A stretch of DNA of 64,000 bases from Alphaproteobacteria bacterium (lineage in GTDB: Bacteria > Pseudomonadota > Alphaproteobacteria > UBA8366 > Aestuariispiraceae), in contig JANSXE010000006.1 in NCBI GenBank assembly GCA_024743195.1, positions 186,001 through 250,000 on the forward strand, written 5' to 3'. The translations under genes and the position numbers were made by a program. Below, one piece after another: positions 1 to 9,745 of the stretch. Below the pieces are notes generated by a model. The model saw only the letters and a list, made by a program, of their open reading frames with translations, did not search any database and was not told where the DNA came from. Within the stretch, counting starts at the first letter, position 1, and every line of letters starts with the position of its first letter.

Positions 1-238
1 CGACATCGCGATCTGGCCCTGGTACGGGGTGCTGGCGCTGGGCAAGATCTACGACGCCGGCGAGTTCCTGGACGTGCAAAGCTACGAGAACGTCCAGCGC
101 TGGACCCGGGAGGTCGGAACCCGTCCCGCCGTGGAGCGCGGCCGGATGGTGAACCGCACCCGGGGCGAGGACCACGAGGTCGTGCGCGAGCGGCGCGGAC
201 CCGAGGATTTCGACGGCAAGACCGGCGTGAAGATCTGA
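1..238 (+). CDS. yghU: Glutathione S-transferase YghU-type, C-terminal end (5' truncated)
   Basis: The first bases already code (frame 2) for DIAIWPWYGVLALG, a typical C-terminal-domain helix of nu-class GSTs such as YghU/YfcG, followed by the conserved run VQRWTREVGTRPAVERGRMVN and a stop at 236-238. Family members are cytosolic glutathione-dependent disulfide-bond reductases. Only about 78 residues are visible, so the thioredoxin-like N-terminal domain lies outside the window. The ending GEDHEVVRERRGPEDFD is also typical of YghU. The family call is firm. The substrate cannot be read from the fragment. Confidence 0.8.
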   Translation, partial: DIAIWPWYGVLALGKIYDAGEFLDVQSYENVQRWTREVGTRPAVERGRMVNRTRGEDHEVVRERRGPEDFDGKTGVKI

Positions 239-383
239 GCCGCCCGCTCTCCACGACATTGTGACCGGCCCGTGAGGCCTGCGCGCCGTCCGCCGATGCG
301 GGCGGCGCATGGCGTTTCGGGTGGACGCAATTTTCTCGTCATATCAGACAGCTACCCTTCGGTTCGATAGGTTCGGGCACCTA

Positions 384-411
384 TTGCACATATTATAAAT
401 GTAAATAAAAT
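384..411 (+). promoter_or_regulatory. Sigma-70-like promoter in an AT-rich island before the rhodanese gene
   Basis: TTGCAC (384-389), a 16-base spacer and TAAAAT (406-411) lie in a strikingly AT-rich stretch (about 385-440) inside an otherwise very GC-rich region, about 84 bases before the rhodanese start. AT-rich promoter islands of sulfur genes are often bound by ArsR-type regulators (BigR/SqrR), but I see no clean palindrome that would prove one here. Confidence 0.5.
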
Positions 412-494
412 TATCCCTCTTGATTTAATGTGAAAAATGGCTATCTCTGCGGTCGGCCCGCATTTGGGATAGACTGATGGATAGGAGATCGACC

Positions 495-1439
495 ATGCGC
501 ACCGTGCTCGCCGCCGCCTTCGGCGCGGCCCTTCTGATGCTTCCGACCGCCGGCGCCTCCGCCGCCGAGCGGGACTTCGGCCCGCTGATTTCCGCCGCGG
601 ACTTGGCGGCGGCCCAGCCGGCGGTCGATCCGCTGATCCTCGACATCCGCGGCGCGGAGGTCGCCGACGGCCGCATCCCGGGCGCCGTGAGCGCGCCCTA
701 CGGCCAATTCCGGGGCCCACAGGAGAATCCCGGCCAACTGTTGAGCGAGGCCGAATTCACCGCGCTGTTCCAGCGCCTCGGCGTGACGCCCGAGCGGCCG
801 ACCGTGATCGTCCATCAGGGCCGCGACGCGACCGATTTCGGCGCCGCCGCCCGGGTCTATTGGACGCTGAAGACCGCCGGCGTCGAGGAGCTGGCCATCC
901 TGAACGGCGGCATGAACGCGTGGACGGCGGGCGACGCGCGCCCCGTCAGCCAGACGGCCGCGACGCCGCGCCCGAGCGACGTCGCCGTTCGGCTCAACGA
1001 TGCGTGGCTCGCCGAGCGGGACGAGGTGCTGGCCATCGTCCAGGGCGGGCAAAGCGGCCGGCTGATCGACGCCCGGCCGGAATCCTTCTACAATGGGGAT
1101 CAAGCGCACCCCGCCGCCGCGAAGCCCGGCACGCTGCCGCAATCCGAGTACTTCACCCATTCCGGCTGGTTCGACGACGGCCCCGCCATCATCGACGCCG
1201 ACGCCGCGCGCCAGTTGGCCCAAGCCAACGGCTTCCGGGACGGCGACAAGCTGATCTCCTTCTGCAACACCGGCCATTGGGCGGCGACCAACTGGTTCGC
1301 GCTCAGCGAACTCGCCGGGATCGAGGGCGTGAAACTCTATCCGGAATCGATGGTCGGCTGGTCGCACGCCGGGCTTCCGATGGCCAACACGCCGAGTCTG
1401 GTCGAGAACCTCTTCAACCAGATCCGGGAGGCCCTGTGA
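495..1439 (+). CDS. Secreted two-domain rhodanese (thiosulfate sulfurtransferase family)
   Basis: The start at 495 is chosen over an in-frame ATG at 477 because AGGAG (482-486) precedes it at good spacing and the protein then opens with a signal peptide (MRTVLAAAFGAALLMLPTAG, cleavage near ASA-AE). Two rhodanese domains follow. In the second, the active-site loop is intact (FCNTGHWAATNW, catalytic Cys). In the first, the equivalent loop reads VHQGRDATDFG with no Cys, as is normal for the structural half of tandem rhodaneses. The protein should move sulfane sulfur from thiosulfate or persulfides in the periplasm. The YeeE/YedE transporter gene follows after 49 bases, suggesting one sulfur-trafficking operon. 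Confidence 0.85.
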   Translation: MRTVLAAAFGAALLMLPTAGASAAERDFGPLISAADLAAAQPAVDPLILDIRGAEVADGRIPGAVSAPYGQFRGPQENPGQLLSEAEFTALFQRLGVTPERPTVIVHQGRDATDFGAAARVYWTLKTAGVEELAILNGGMNAWTAGDARPVSQTAATPRPSDVAVRLNDAWLAERDEVLAIVQGGQSGRLIDARPESFYNGDQAHPAAAKPGTLPQSEYFTHSGWFDDGPAIIDADAARQLAQANGFRDGDKLISFCNTGHWAATNWFALSELAGIEGVKLYPESMVGWSHAGLPMANTPSLVENLFNQIREAL

Positions 1440-1488
1440 GCCGAGGTCGTCACCAGGCCTACGCCGGCCGCGTCGCGGACGGGGCCGC

Positions 1489-2625
1489 ATGACCGCCTGG
1501 GCTTTGGATGAGGCCCGGCCCCGCACCGGCCTGTCGCGCGCGACGGTGGTCGTCCTCCTGACGGCCGCCGTCGGCGCGACGGCGCTGCTGGCCGGGGCGC
1601 GGTTCGGTCTCCTGCTCCTGATCGGGCTCGGTTTCGGGATCGCGTTGGAGGGGCTGCGCTTCGGCTTCGCGGGCCCGTGGCGCGCCCAGATCCTGCGGCG
1701 CGAGCCGGCCGGACTGGTGGCCCAGCTTCTGGCGATCGGTCTGGTCGCCTTGGCGGCCTTCCCACTGATCGCGCAGAATCCGGGGGAGTTGGTCGGCGCG
1801 CACGCGCCGGTCGGCGTCGCGATGATCGGCGGGGCCTTCGTCTTCGGTCTATGCATGCAGCTCGTGCTGGGCTGCGGCTCCGGCACGCTGGTCAACGCCG
1901 GCAGCGGCAATGCGGTCAGCGCGCTCGCCCTGCCCTTCTTCGCCGTCGGCAGCTTCGCCGGCGCCTATCATCTGGATTGGTGGATCGGGCTCGGGTCCGC
2001 GCCGACGGTCACCGCCGCCGGGCTGTTCGGACCGACCGGCGGGCTGATCGCGACGCTGGCGGCGCTGGCGGCCGTCGCGCTCTTCGTCCTCGCCCGCGCC
2101 GCGCCCGAGAACCGCCGGCTGCCGCGCCGCCTGTGGATCGCGGCGGCGGCGGTGGCGGGCCTCGCCCTCCTCAACCTCGTCGTCGCGGGACAGCCCTGGG
2201 GCGTCGTCTACGGCCTCGGCCTCTGGGCGGCGAAGGGCGCGCAGGCCCTGGGCGCGGACCTCTCCGGCTCCGCCTTCTGGAGCGCGCCGGGCGCCGTCGA
2301 GCGCGTGCGGCGCTCGATCCTGACCGACGTCACCTCGCTGACCAATATCGGCATCATCGCCGGCGCCTTCGCGGTTGCGGTCTGGCGCGGCGGCCTGGGC
2401 GCGGACCGCGCGCGCCTGCCGGCGACGGCCTGGATCGCGGCCGCGGTCGCGGGGCTGCTGATGGGCTATTCCTCGCGCCTCGCCTTCGGCTGCAATGTCG
2501 GGGCCTATTTCAGCGGCATCTCGACCGGCAGTCTGCACGGCTGGGCCTGGTTCGCCGCCGCCTTCGCGGGCTCGATGCTGGGCGTGCGGCTGCGCCCGAA
2601 GCTGGGGCTGGAGGGACGATCATGA
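1489..2625 (+). CDS. YeeE/YedE family thiosulfate-type transporter
   Basis: A 378-residue polytopic membrane protein with two inverted halves, each carrying the family's Gly/Cys signature: FGLCMQLVLGCGSGTLVNAG in the first half and LAFGCNVGAYFSGISTGSLHGW in the second. In characterised thiosulfate transporters of this family (TsuA/YeeE) conserved cysteines line the path and relay the substrate. The length fits the family. The gene follows a periplasmic rhodanese and overlaps a small membrane peptide by 4 bases, so the three are probably translated together. The substrate (thiosulfate, selenium compound or other sulfane sulfur) is inferred from the family. Confidence 0.85.
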   Translation: MTAWALDEARPRTGLSRATVVVLLTAAVGATALLAGARFGLLLLIGLGFGIALEGLRFGFAGPWRAQILRREPAGLVAQLLAIGLVALAAFPLIAQNPGELVGAHAPVGVAMIGGAFVFGLCMQLVLGCGSGTLVNAGSGNAVSALALPFFAVGSFAGAYHLDWWIGLGSAPTVTAAGLFGPTGGLIATLAALAAVALFVLARAAPENRRLPRRLWIAAAAVAGLALLNLVVAGQPWGVVYGLGLWAAKGAQALGADLSGSAFWSAPGAVERVRRSILTDVTSLTNIGIIAGAFAVAVWRGGLGADRARLPATAWIAAAVAGLLMGYSSRLAFGCNVGAYFSGISTGSLHGWAWFAAAFAGSMLGVRLRPKLGLEGRS

Positions 2626-2798
2626 TCCGCTCCCGCCGCCCCGTCGCCGGCGCCGTGCTGGCCCTGCTGGCGCTTCTGCTGCTGCTCGACATCGCGGGCG
2701 GCGCGACGCCGAACCCCTATCGCGCGCCGCCCCTGTTCGCGCTCGGCTCCGGTCAGGCGGCGAGCGGCGGCCACTGCGCGGCCGTCCCGGGACGCTGA
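2622..2798 (+). CDS. Small single-span membrane peptide (58 aa)
   Basis: The start codon overlaps the stop of the YeeE/YedE gene (ATGA at 2622-2625), a strong sign of translational coupling. The peptide has a basic N-terminus, one hydrophobic helix rich in Leu (VLALLALLLLLDIAGGA), then a short Pro/Gly-rich tail ending in SGGHCAAVPGR with a single Cys and His. I do not recognise a family. The tail should face the periplasm, where the adjacent rhodanese acts, so a role as accessory subunit or sulfur-relay piece is conceivable but unproven. Confidence 0.55.
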   Translation: MIRSRRPVAGAVLALLALLLLLDIAGGATPNPYRAPPLFALGSGQAASGGHCAAVPGR

Positions 2799-2892
2799 AG
2801 GCGACCGCCCCCGGGGCTTTCGGAAACGCAGAATCTCCGCCATGGTCCGCGGGTTAGGTCATGAACCGCCCTGGACGCCCCTGCGAGAGCCG

Positions 2893-4320
<1,428 letters not shown>

Positions 4321-4415
4321 CGGCCGAACGGCCGAACGGCCGTTGCGAGACGCCGGCGCGCGTCGCGTGCGTATCGATTTCCGGCCCCGCCGCGGCGGGA
4401 TCCGAGACGGAGCCA

Positions 4416-5120
4416 ATGCTGGACGGTCTGCCCATCACCATCGTCGATCTGGTCGCCGTCGGCGCGGTTCTGCTGTTCGCGGTGCTGGCCAGTTTCTGGG
4501 GCTTCATGGGCCTTGTGACCGGCATCGGCGCCTGGGTCGGGGCCGGCGCGGCCGCGATCCTCTATTACCCGGAGGCGCAGGAGTTCGCCCGCCAGCACAT
4601 CGAAACCGACCTGTTCGCCGACTTGGCGGCGGGGATCGGCCTGTTTGCCGGGGCGCTGATCGCGCTGCTGGTGCTCAGTGCGGTGCTGTCGCACATGGTG
4701 AAGGAAAGCGCGCTCGGCTCGATCAACCGGGCGCTGGGCTTCGTCGCCGGCGCGGGGCTGGGCTATGTCATCGCCTGCGTCTTCCTGATCGGCTCGATCC
4801 TGGTCTTCCAGGAGGAGAACCTGCCGCAGAGCGTGACGGACGCGCGCCTCTATCCGGTGGTGCGCGCAGGCGGCGTGGCGCTGCTCTCCACCGTGCCGGA
4901 GGAGTTGAAGACCGAAGGGCTGACCACGCTGGAAGGCGCGCGCCAGCAGGTGGACGACGCGCAGCGCGCCAAGGAGCTCTATGATACGCTGAACAATCCC
5001 CGCCCGCCCGCGCCCGACGCGCCGGCCGACGGCGAGACCGCGCCGGCCGGCGGCGAACAGGGCTACGCGCCGGCCGATCAGCAGCAGTTGGAATCATTGA
5101 TGGATCAAGTGGACCGCTAG
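4416..5120 (+). CDS. cvpA: CvpA family membrane protein
   Basis: The protein has 234 residues with four predicted membrane helices in the first about 160 residues, beginning with the CvpA signature (ITIVDLVAVGAVLLFAVLASFWGFMG) and containing SALGSINRALGFVAGAGLGYVIA. CvpA was named for colicin V production and is linked to envelope homeostasis. The C-terminal about 60 residues are hydrophilic and rich in Pro, Ala and Gln, unlike the shorter enterobacterial version. It sits 54 bases before purF, the same neighbour as in many proteobacteria. The stop codon lies inside a perfect palindrome. Confidence 0.9.
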   Translation: MLDGLPITIVDLVAVGAVLLFAVLASFWGFMGLVTGIGAWVGAGAAAILYYPEAQEFARQHIETDLFADLAAGIGLFAGALIALLVLSAVLSHMVKESALGSINRALGFVAGAGLGYVIACVFLIGSILVFQEENLPQSVTDARLYPVVRAGGVALLSTVPEELKTEGLTTLEGARQQVDDAQRAKELYDTLNNPRPPAPDAPADGETAPAGGEQGYAPADQQQLESLMDQVDR

Positions 5121-5146
5121 AGCCTGATGACATCATCAGGCTCTAG
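5117..5146. terminator. Perfect 14-bp inverted repeat at the cvpA stop / purF leader
   Basis: CTAGAGCCTGATGA is followed after two bases by its exact reverse complement. The left arm includes the cvpA stop codon, and the right arm ends 28 bases before the purF start. There is no T-run, so it is not a textbook terminator. It may act as an attenuator or mRNA-stabilising hairpin between cvpA and purF, or be a dispersed palindromic element. Confidence 0.5.
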
Positions 5147-5174
5147 GTCCGGGATCTGAGGAAGGCCGCGCCGC

Positions 5175-6644
5175 ATGGACACTCCCCGCCTCACGACAAA
5201 CCCGTTCGATGACGACAAGCTGCGCGAGGAATGCGCGGTCTTCGGCATCTTCGGGGCCGACGACGCGGCCGCGCACACCGCGCTCGGCCTGCACGCCCTG
5301 CAGCATCGCGGGCAGGAGGCCACGGGCCTCGTCACCTATGACGGGGCTGAGTTCCGCGCCCACCGGGCGCTGGGTCAGGTCGGAGAGGTGTTCGGCGACC
5401 CGGCGGTGATGCAGCGCCTGAAAGGCCACGCCGCGATCGGCCACAACCGCTACTCCACCACCGGCGACCCGATGGTGCGCAACACCCAGCCGCTGTTCGC
5501 CGACCTGGAGTTCGGCGGGCTGGCCATCGCGCACAACGGCAACCTGACCAACGCGCTGCAGGTGCGGCGCGAGCTGGTGCATGACGGCGCGATCTTCCAG
5601 TCGACCACGGACACCGAGGTCATCGTCCATCTGCTGGCGCAGGCCCAGGGCGCGGTGACCGACCGGCTGATCGCCGCCCTGCGCCGGGTGGAGGGCGCCT
5701 ATTCCCTGGTCTGCCTGACGCGCAAGAAGCTGATCGGCGTGCGCGACCCGCTGGGCGTGCGCCCGCTGGTGCTGGGCCGGCTGGGCGACGCCCACATCCT
5801 CGCCTCGGAGACCTGCGCGCTCGACATCATCGGCGCGGAGAAGCTGCGCGACGTTGCGCCCGGCGAGATGATCGTGATCGACGAGGACGGCGTGCATTCG
5901 AGCTTCCCCTTCCCGCCCGCGGCCGGCCGCTTCTGCATCTTCGAGTACGTCTATTTCTCGCGGCCCGACAGCGTCGTTGAGGGCAAGAGCGTCTACAAGG
6001 CGCGCACCGCGATCGGCCGCGAATTGGCGCGCGAGCATCCGGTGGCGGCCGACGTCATCGTCCCGATCCCCGATTCCGGCGTGCCCAGCGCCATCGGCTA
6101 CGCCGAGCAATCGGGCGTGCCCTTCGAATACGGCATCATCCGCAACCACTATGTCGGCCGCACCTTCATCGAGCCGACCGACGAGATCCGCAATCTCGGC
6201 GTCCGCCTGAAGCACAACGCCAACCGCGAGGTGGTCGAGGGCAAGCGCATCGTCCTCGTCGACGATTCGATCGTGCGCGGCACGACCAGCCGCAAGATCG
6301 TCGAGATGATGCGCCACGCCGGCGCGACCGAGGTGCATATGTGCATCGCCAGCCCGCCGACCACGCATAGCTGCTTCTACGGCGTCGACACGCCGGAGCG
6401 CGACAAGCTCCTGGCCGCCAAGCACACGGTCGAGGAGATGCGCGCGCTGATCGGGTGCGACAGCCTCGCCTTCATCTCCATGGACGGGCTCTACCGGGCG
6501 GTCGGGCTCGAGGGGCGCAACGCGGCGCGTCCGCAATATTGCGACGCCTGCTTCTCGGGCGACTATCCGATCCGGCTCGCGGATCAGGAAGCGCAGCCCG
6601 GCAAGTCGGCGCAACTTTCGCTGTTGAGAGAACAGGCCAGATAA
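5175..6644 (+). CDS. purF: Amidophosphoribosyltransferase PurF
   Basis: PurF catalyses the first committed step of purine synthesis, converting PRPP and glutamine to phosphoribosylamine. After a 19-residue propeptide comes the nucleophile Cys20 (REECAVFGIFG) of the N-terminal glutaminase domain. The PRPP-binding motif is IVLVDDSIVRGTTS. The four cysteines of a Bacillus-type iron-sulfur cluster are visible: RFCIFEYVYFSRPDS, HSCFYGVDT and the CDAC of QYCDACFSGDYPI. The propeptide plus these cysteines put it in the oxygen-sensitive [4Fe-4S] class rather than the E. coli class. An SDR gene starts 4 bases after the stop. Confidence 0.97.
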   Translation: MDTPRLTTNPFDDDKLREECAVFGIFGADDAAAHTALGLHALQHRGQEATGLVTYDGAEFRAHRALGQVGEVFGDPAVMQRLKGHAAIGHNRYSTTGDPMVRNTQPLFADLEFGGLAIAHNGNLTNALQVRRELVHDGAIFQSTTDTEVIVHLLAQAQGAVTDRLIAALRRVEGAYSLVCLTRKKLIGVRDPLGVRPLVLGRLGDAHILASETCALDIIGAEKLRDVAPGEMIVIDEDGVHSSFPFPPAAGRFCIFEYVYFSRPDSVVEGKSVYKARTAIGRELAREHPVAADVIVPIPDSGVPSAIGYAEQSGVPFEYGIIRNHYVGRTFIEPTDEIRNLGVRLKHNANREVVEGKRIVLVDDSIVRGTTSRKIVEMMRHAGATEVHMCIASPPTTHSCFYGVDTPERDKLLAAKHTVEEMRALIGCDSLAFISMDGLYRAVGLEGRNAARPQYCDACFSGDYPIRLADQEAQPGKSAQLSLLREQAR

Positions 6645-6648
6645 CATC

Positions 6649-7365
6649 ATGACAGGACGCTTGCAGGGAAGGCTCGCCCTGGTGACCGGGGCGAGCCGCG
6701 GGATCGGCCGCGCCGTCGCCGAACGCTTCGCGCGCGAGGGCGCGCACGTCATCGCGCTCGCGCGGACCACGGGCGCGCTGGAGGAGCTGGACGACGCGAT
6801 CCAGGCCGCCGGGTTCGAGGCGGCGACGCTCGTCCCCGTCGACCTGACGGATCTGGAGAAGATCGACCTGGTGGCCGCCTCGATCCACCAGCGCTTCGGG
6901 CGCCTCGACGTGCTGGCGAGCGTCGCGGGCCAGCTCGGCGCGCTGTCCCCGGCGGCGCATCTGGACCCGAAGCACTGGAGCAAGACGTTGGCGCTCGATC
7001 TCGACGTCAATCACCGGCTGATCCGCGCCTTCGACCCGCTACTGCGGCAGAGCGAGGCGGGGCGCGCCCTCTTCACCACCTGCCTGCGCGGGCGCGCGCC
7101 CAAGGCCTATTGGGGCCTGCCCGCCGCCGCCAAGGCGGGGCTGGAGGCGCTGGTGCGCTGCTATGCGGAAGAGCTCGCGCGCACCAGCCTGCGCGCCAAT
7201 CTGGTCGACCCCGGCCCCTGCGCCACCCGGCTGCGCCGCCAGGCCTTCCCGGGCGAGCCGGAGGACGCCCAGCTTTCCCCAGACGACCCGGCCGTCACCG
7301 ACCTGTACGTGACGCTGGCCGAAGCCGCCTGCACGCGCAATGGGGAGCTGTTGGCGCGCGACTGA
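6649..7365 (+). CDS. SDR-fold protein lacking the catalytic Ser and Tyr
   Basis: A 238-residue Rossmann protein with the nucleotide-binding motif TGASRGIG (residues 13-20). SDRs are usually found at this place after purF in related bacteria. The catalytic region is abnormal. Where the Ser is expected there is Cys145 (LFTTCLRGRA). Where YxxxK is expected the sequence is GLPAAAKAG, with Pro158 for the Tyr and only Lys162 kept. The NNAG motif is SVAG. The frame is intact and codon use looks normal, so this seems to be a retained pseudoenzyme rather than a decaying gene. Probably co-transcribed with purF (4-base gap). Confidence 0.85.
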   Translation: MTGRLQGRLALVTGASRGIGRAVAERFAREGAHVIALARTTGALEELDDAIQAAGFEAATLVPVDLTDLEKIDLVAASIHQRFGRLDVLASVAGQLGALSPAAHLDPKHWSKTLALDLDVNHRLIRAFDPLLRQSEAGRALFTTCLRGRAPKAYWGLPAAAKAGLEALVRCYAEELARTSLRANLVDPGPCATRLRRQAFPGEPEDAQLSPDDPAVTDLYVTLAEAACTRNGELLARD

Positions 7366-7373
7366 CACCCGCC

Positions 7374-7560
7374 CCCGTCGTCCCGGACGGCTCTTTCTCC
7401 TCCCGTCGTCCCGGACGGCCGGCAGGCCGAGCCGGGACCCAGGAGCGGCAGGCGCCGAGCCTGAGCGATCCGCCCTGGCTCCCGGCTCTCCGCTCCGCTC
7501 CGGCCGGGATGACGGGCGGTGCGAAATCGCCCCCCGCGTCCCGGGCGGCTCTTTCTCCCC
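7374..7560. repeat. Dispersed intergenic repeat, copy 1, with flanking partial units
   Basis: The core at about 7402-7516 begins CCCGTCGTCCCGGACGGCC, contains CCGGGACCCAGGAGCGGCAG and CTGGCTCCCGGCTCTCCGC, and ends CCGGCCGGGATGACGGG, so its ends are inverted. A partial first unit (CGTCGTCCCGGACGGCTCTTTCTCC) precedes it, and a diverged one (CGTCCCGGGCGGCTCTTTCTCC) follows near 7535-7560. A second core occurs in reverse orientation near 38624-38734. The sequence is non-coding and lies between the convergent SDR and lipoprotein genes. It resembles REP/MITE-like elements of alphaproteobacteria. Confidence 0.75.
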
Positions 7561-7593
7561 CGTCGGGCGGGTCGGGCGGCCAGTCGGGCGCGG

Positions 7594-8052
7594 CTACCTG
7601 ATCCGGCGGAGCTCCCAGGTCCCGTCGCATTCCTCGGAGCGCCAGCGGCCGGCGCCGTTCGCGTCCCGGAACGATCCGGTGACCTCGGCGTCGTCCTTGT
7701 CGAACTCGCCGTCGATCAGGCCGGAGGCGACCTCGCCGCTCTCCAGGATGAAGCCGTCGAAGGACGCGACCCCGCCCGCCTGGCGAATCGTGGCCTCGAT
7801 CACCCCGCCGTTGATCGCGGCGCGTATGCCGCCGCGGCTCAAGGTGCAGGCGCGGGTGCGGCTCGACACCTGGAACTGGCCGACCCAGGCCCCGTCGAAC
7901 TGATCCGACGCGCCGCGCAGCGTGCGCACCGCATCCGCGCAGGCCGTCAGCGCGACCAGCGCCCCGACCAGGGACAGCGGCAGGATAACGGGGCGAAGCA
8001 TGGGGCGAAGCATGGGGCGACTCATGGGGCGAAGCATGGGGCGAGCGGTCAT
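7594..8052 (-). CDS. Small putative lipoprotein with Met-repeat N-terminus
   Basis: About 152 residues. A hydrophobic signal segment ends in the lipobox LTAC (VILPLSLVGALVALTAC), followed by a domain DQFDGAWVGQFQVSSRTRACTLSRGG... that I do not recognise (beta-rich, two further Cys). The start is uncertain. From the ATG at 8052 the frame runs through four tandem 12-base units (MLRP, MSRP, MLRP, MLRP), each supplying another in-frame ATG, and no clear Shine-Dalgarno singles one out. The gene lies 34 bases after der on the same strand and is probably the last member of that operon. Confidence 0.65.
   Translation of the reverse strand: MTARPMLRPMSRPMLRPMLRPVILPLSLVGALVALTACADAVRTLRGASDQFDGAWVGQFQVSSRTRACTLSRGGIRAAINGGVIEATIRQAGGVASFDGFILESGEVASGLIDGEFDKDDAEVTGSFRDANGAGRWRSEECDGTWELRRIR
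7990..8037. repeat. Four tandem 12-bp units at the lipoprotein gene start
   Basis: Units GGGGCGAAGCAT, GGGGCGAAGCAT, GGGGCGACTCAT and GGGGCGAAGCAT follow each other without gaps. Read on the minus strand each gives ATG plus three codons, so the array encodes MxRP four times and offers several alternative starts. A fifth, 15-base diverged unit reaches 8052. Confidence 0.9.
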
Positions 8053-8086
8053 ATGGCGATCCGATTCCGATCCGGCGTCAGGGGAT

Positions 8087-9703
8087 TCAGCGTTTCGGCG
8101 CGTAGGGGTTCTTACCCTGCCGAACGGCGAGCCGCAACGGCACCCCGGCGAGGCCGAAATCCTCGCGCAGCCCATTGGCCAGATAGCGCAGATAGCTGTC
8201 CGGCAAGGCGGCGGCCTGGGAGGCGAAGAGCGCGAAGGTCGGCGGGCGGATGCGCGCCTGGGTCATGTAGCGCAGCTTGATCCGCCGCCCCTTCACCAGC
8301 GGCGGCGGATGCGTCGCCGTCCGGTCGGCCAGCCACCGGTTCAGCGCCGAGGTCGGCACCCGCCGGTTCCAGACGTCGTAGACGTCGAAGGCCGCCTCAA
8401 TCAGCCGGTCGAGATTGCGGCCCTGCAGCGCCGAGAGCGTCACGATCGGCGCGCCGCGGGCCTGCGGCAGCGAGGTCTCGAAGCGGTCGCGCAGCTTCTG
8501 CATCGCCGCCTTGCGATCGGGAACCGCGTCCCACTTGTTGGCGGCGATGACCAGCGCGCGCCCCTCCTCCAGCACCTGGCGCGCGATGGTCAGATCCTGC
8601 TTCTCCAGCATGTCGTTGGCGTCGAGCAGGAGCACCACCACGTGCGCGAAATCGATCGACCGGCGGGTGTCGAGGGCGGAGAGCCGCTCCACCTTCTCGG
8701 TCACCTTGGCCTTCTTGCGCAGACCCGCGGTGTCGACGAGCTTGAGGGGCCGTCCGCGCCACTCCCAATCGAGCGCGATGGAGTCGCGGGTGATGCCCGC
8801 CTCCGGCCCGGTGAGCAGCCGGTCCTCTCCGATCAGCCGGTTGATCAGGGTCGATTTGCCGACATTCGGCCGGCCGACAACGGCGAGCTGCATCGGCTTG
8901 GCGCGCAGCGCCGCTTCGGCCGCCTCCACCTCGGCGGCGAGGCGGTCGGCCTCCTCGGGCACCTCGAAGACCGCGTCGTTCTCGTCCCCGAGCTGCTCGC
9001 CCGCCTCCTCGACGGCGGCGCCGGTCAGCGGCCGGGCCTCGGGCGGGGCCTCCTCGGCGACGGGGGATAGCTCGGCGTCGCGCACGCCGCCGGCGGCCGC
9101 CTCGGCCGCGTCCGCGGCGGCCTTTTCCTCCACCGCCTCGGCAATCAGGTCGTAGAGGTTGGCGAGCCCCTCGCCGTGCTCGGCCGAAAGAGGGATCGGC
9201 TCGCCCAGGCCGAGCGAGAAGCCCTCCATCCGGCCGGCCTCGCCCGCGCCGCCCTCGCACTTGTTGGCGGCGAGCGCAACGCGCCCGCCGGCGCGGCGCA
9301 GCACCTCCGCGAAGCGCTCGTCGAGCGGGACCACGCCCGCACGCGCGTCGATCAGCATCAGCGCCAGGTCCGCGTCGCGGATGGCGCGCTCGGTCTGCTC
9401 GCGCATGCGCGCTTCCAGGCTCTTGTCGTGCGCGTCCTCATAGCCGGCGGTGTCGATCACCCGGAAGGTCAGATCGCCGATCCGCCCCTCCCCCTCGCGC
9501 CGGTCGCGGGTGACGCCGGGCGTGTCGTCGACGATCGCAAGACGCTTGCCTACAAGGCGGTTGAACAAGGTCGACTTGCCCACATTGGGCCGCCCGACGA
9601 TGGCGAGCGTGAAGGCGCCGGCCGCCGGGCCCTTCACGCCCGCCTTGTCCAGCGCGCGCACGCCGCGCCGCGATGATCCCGAGTGCCGTCCTGTGCGCGC
9701 CAT
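8087..9703 (-). CDS. der: Ribosome-assembly GTPase Der (EngA)
   Basis: Der acts in late 50S assembly. Two tandem GTPase domains are clear, each with a P-loop ([14 protein letters not shown] in the first, [14 protein letters not shown] in the second), DTAG switch motifs and NKCE/NKWD base motifs, followed by a C-terminal KH-like domain ending NPYAPKR. The 538 residues exceed the usual 440-490 because of an about 30-residue N-terminal extension (an AAAGG stretch before the ATG at 9703 supports that start) and a long acidic, Ala-rich linker between the G domains. It follows bamB by 42 bases, the order seen in many proteobacteria. Confidence 0.95.
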   Translation of the reverse strand: MARTGRHSGSSRRGVRALDKAGVKGPAAGAFTLAIVGRPNVGKSTLFNRLVGKRLAIVDDTPGVTRDRREGEGRIGDLTFRVIDTAGYEDAHDKSLEARMREQTERAIRDADLALMLIDARAGVVPLDERFAEVLRRAGGRVALAANKCEGGAGEAGRMEGFSLGLGEPIPLSAEHGEGLANLYDLIAEAVEEKAAADAAEAAAGGVRDAELSPVAEEAPPEARPLTGAAVEEAGEQLGDENDAVFEVPEEADRLAAEVEAAEAALRAKPMQLAVVGRPNVGKSTLINRLIGEDRLLTGPEAGITRDSIALDWEWRGRPLKLVDTAGLRKKAKVTEKVERLSALDTRRSIDFAHVVVLLLDANDMLEKQDLTIARQVLEEGRALVIAANKWDAVPDRKAAMQKLRDRFETSLPQARGAPIVTLSALQGRNLDRLIEAAFDVYDVWNRRVPTSALNRWLADRTATHPPPLVKGRRIKLRYMTQARIRPPTFALFASQAAALPDSYLRYLANGLREDFGLAGVPLRLAVRQGKNPYAPKR

Positions 9704-9745
9704 GGGGCGTGCGCCTTTCTCGATGGGGGCCGGGTCGTCGGCCGG

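Noticed and set aside
5136-7010. 624-residue open frame antisense to purF and the SDR gene
   Set aside because: It is a GC-rich third-position shadow frame: the composition is Arg/Ala/Asp/His-rich with no family motif, while the sense strand encodes an unmistakable PurF.
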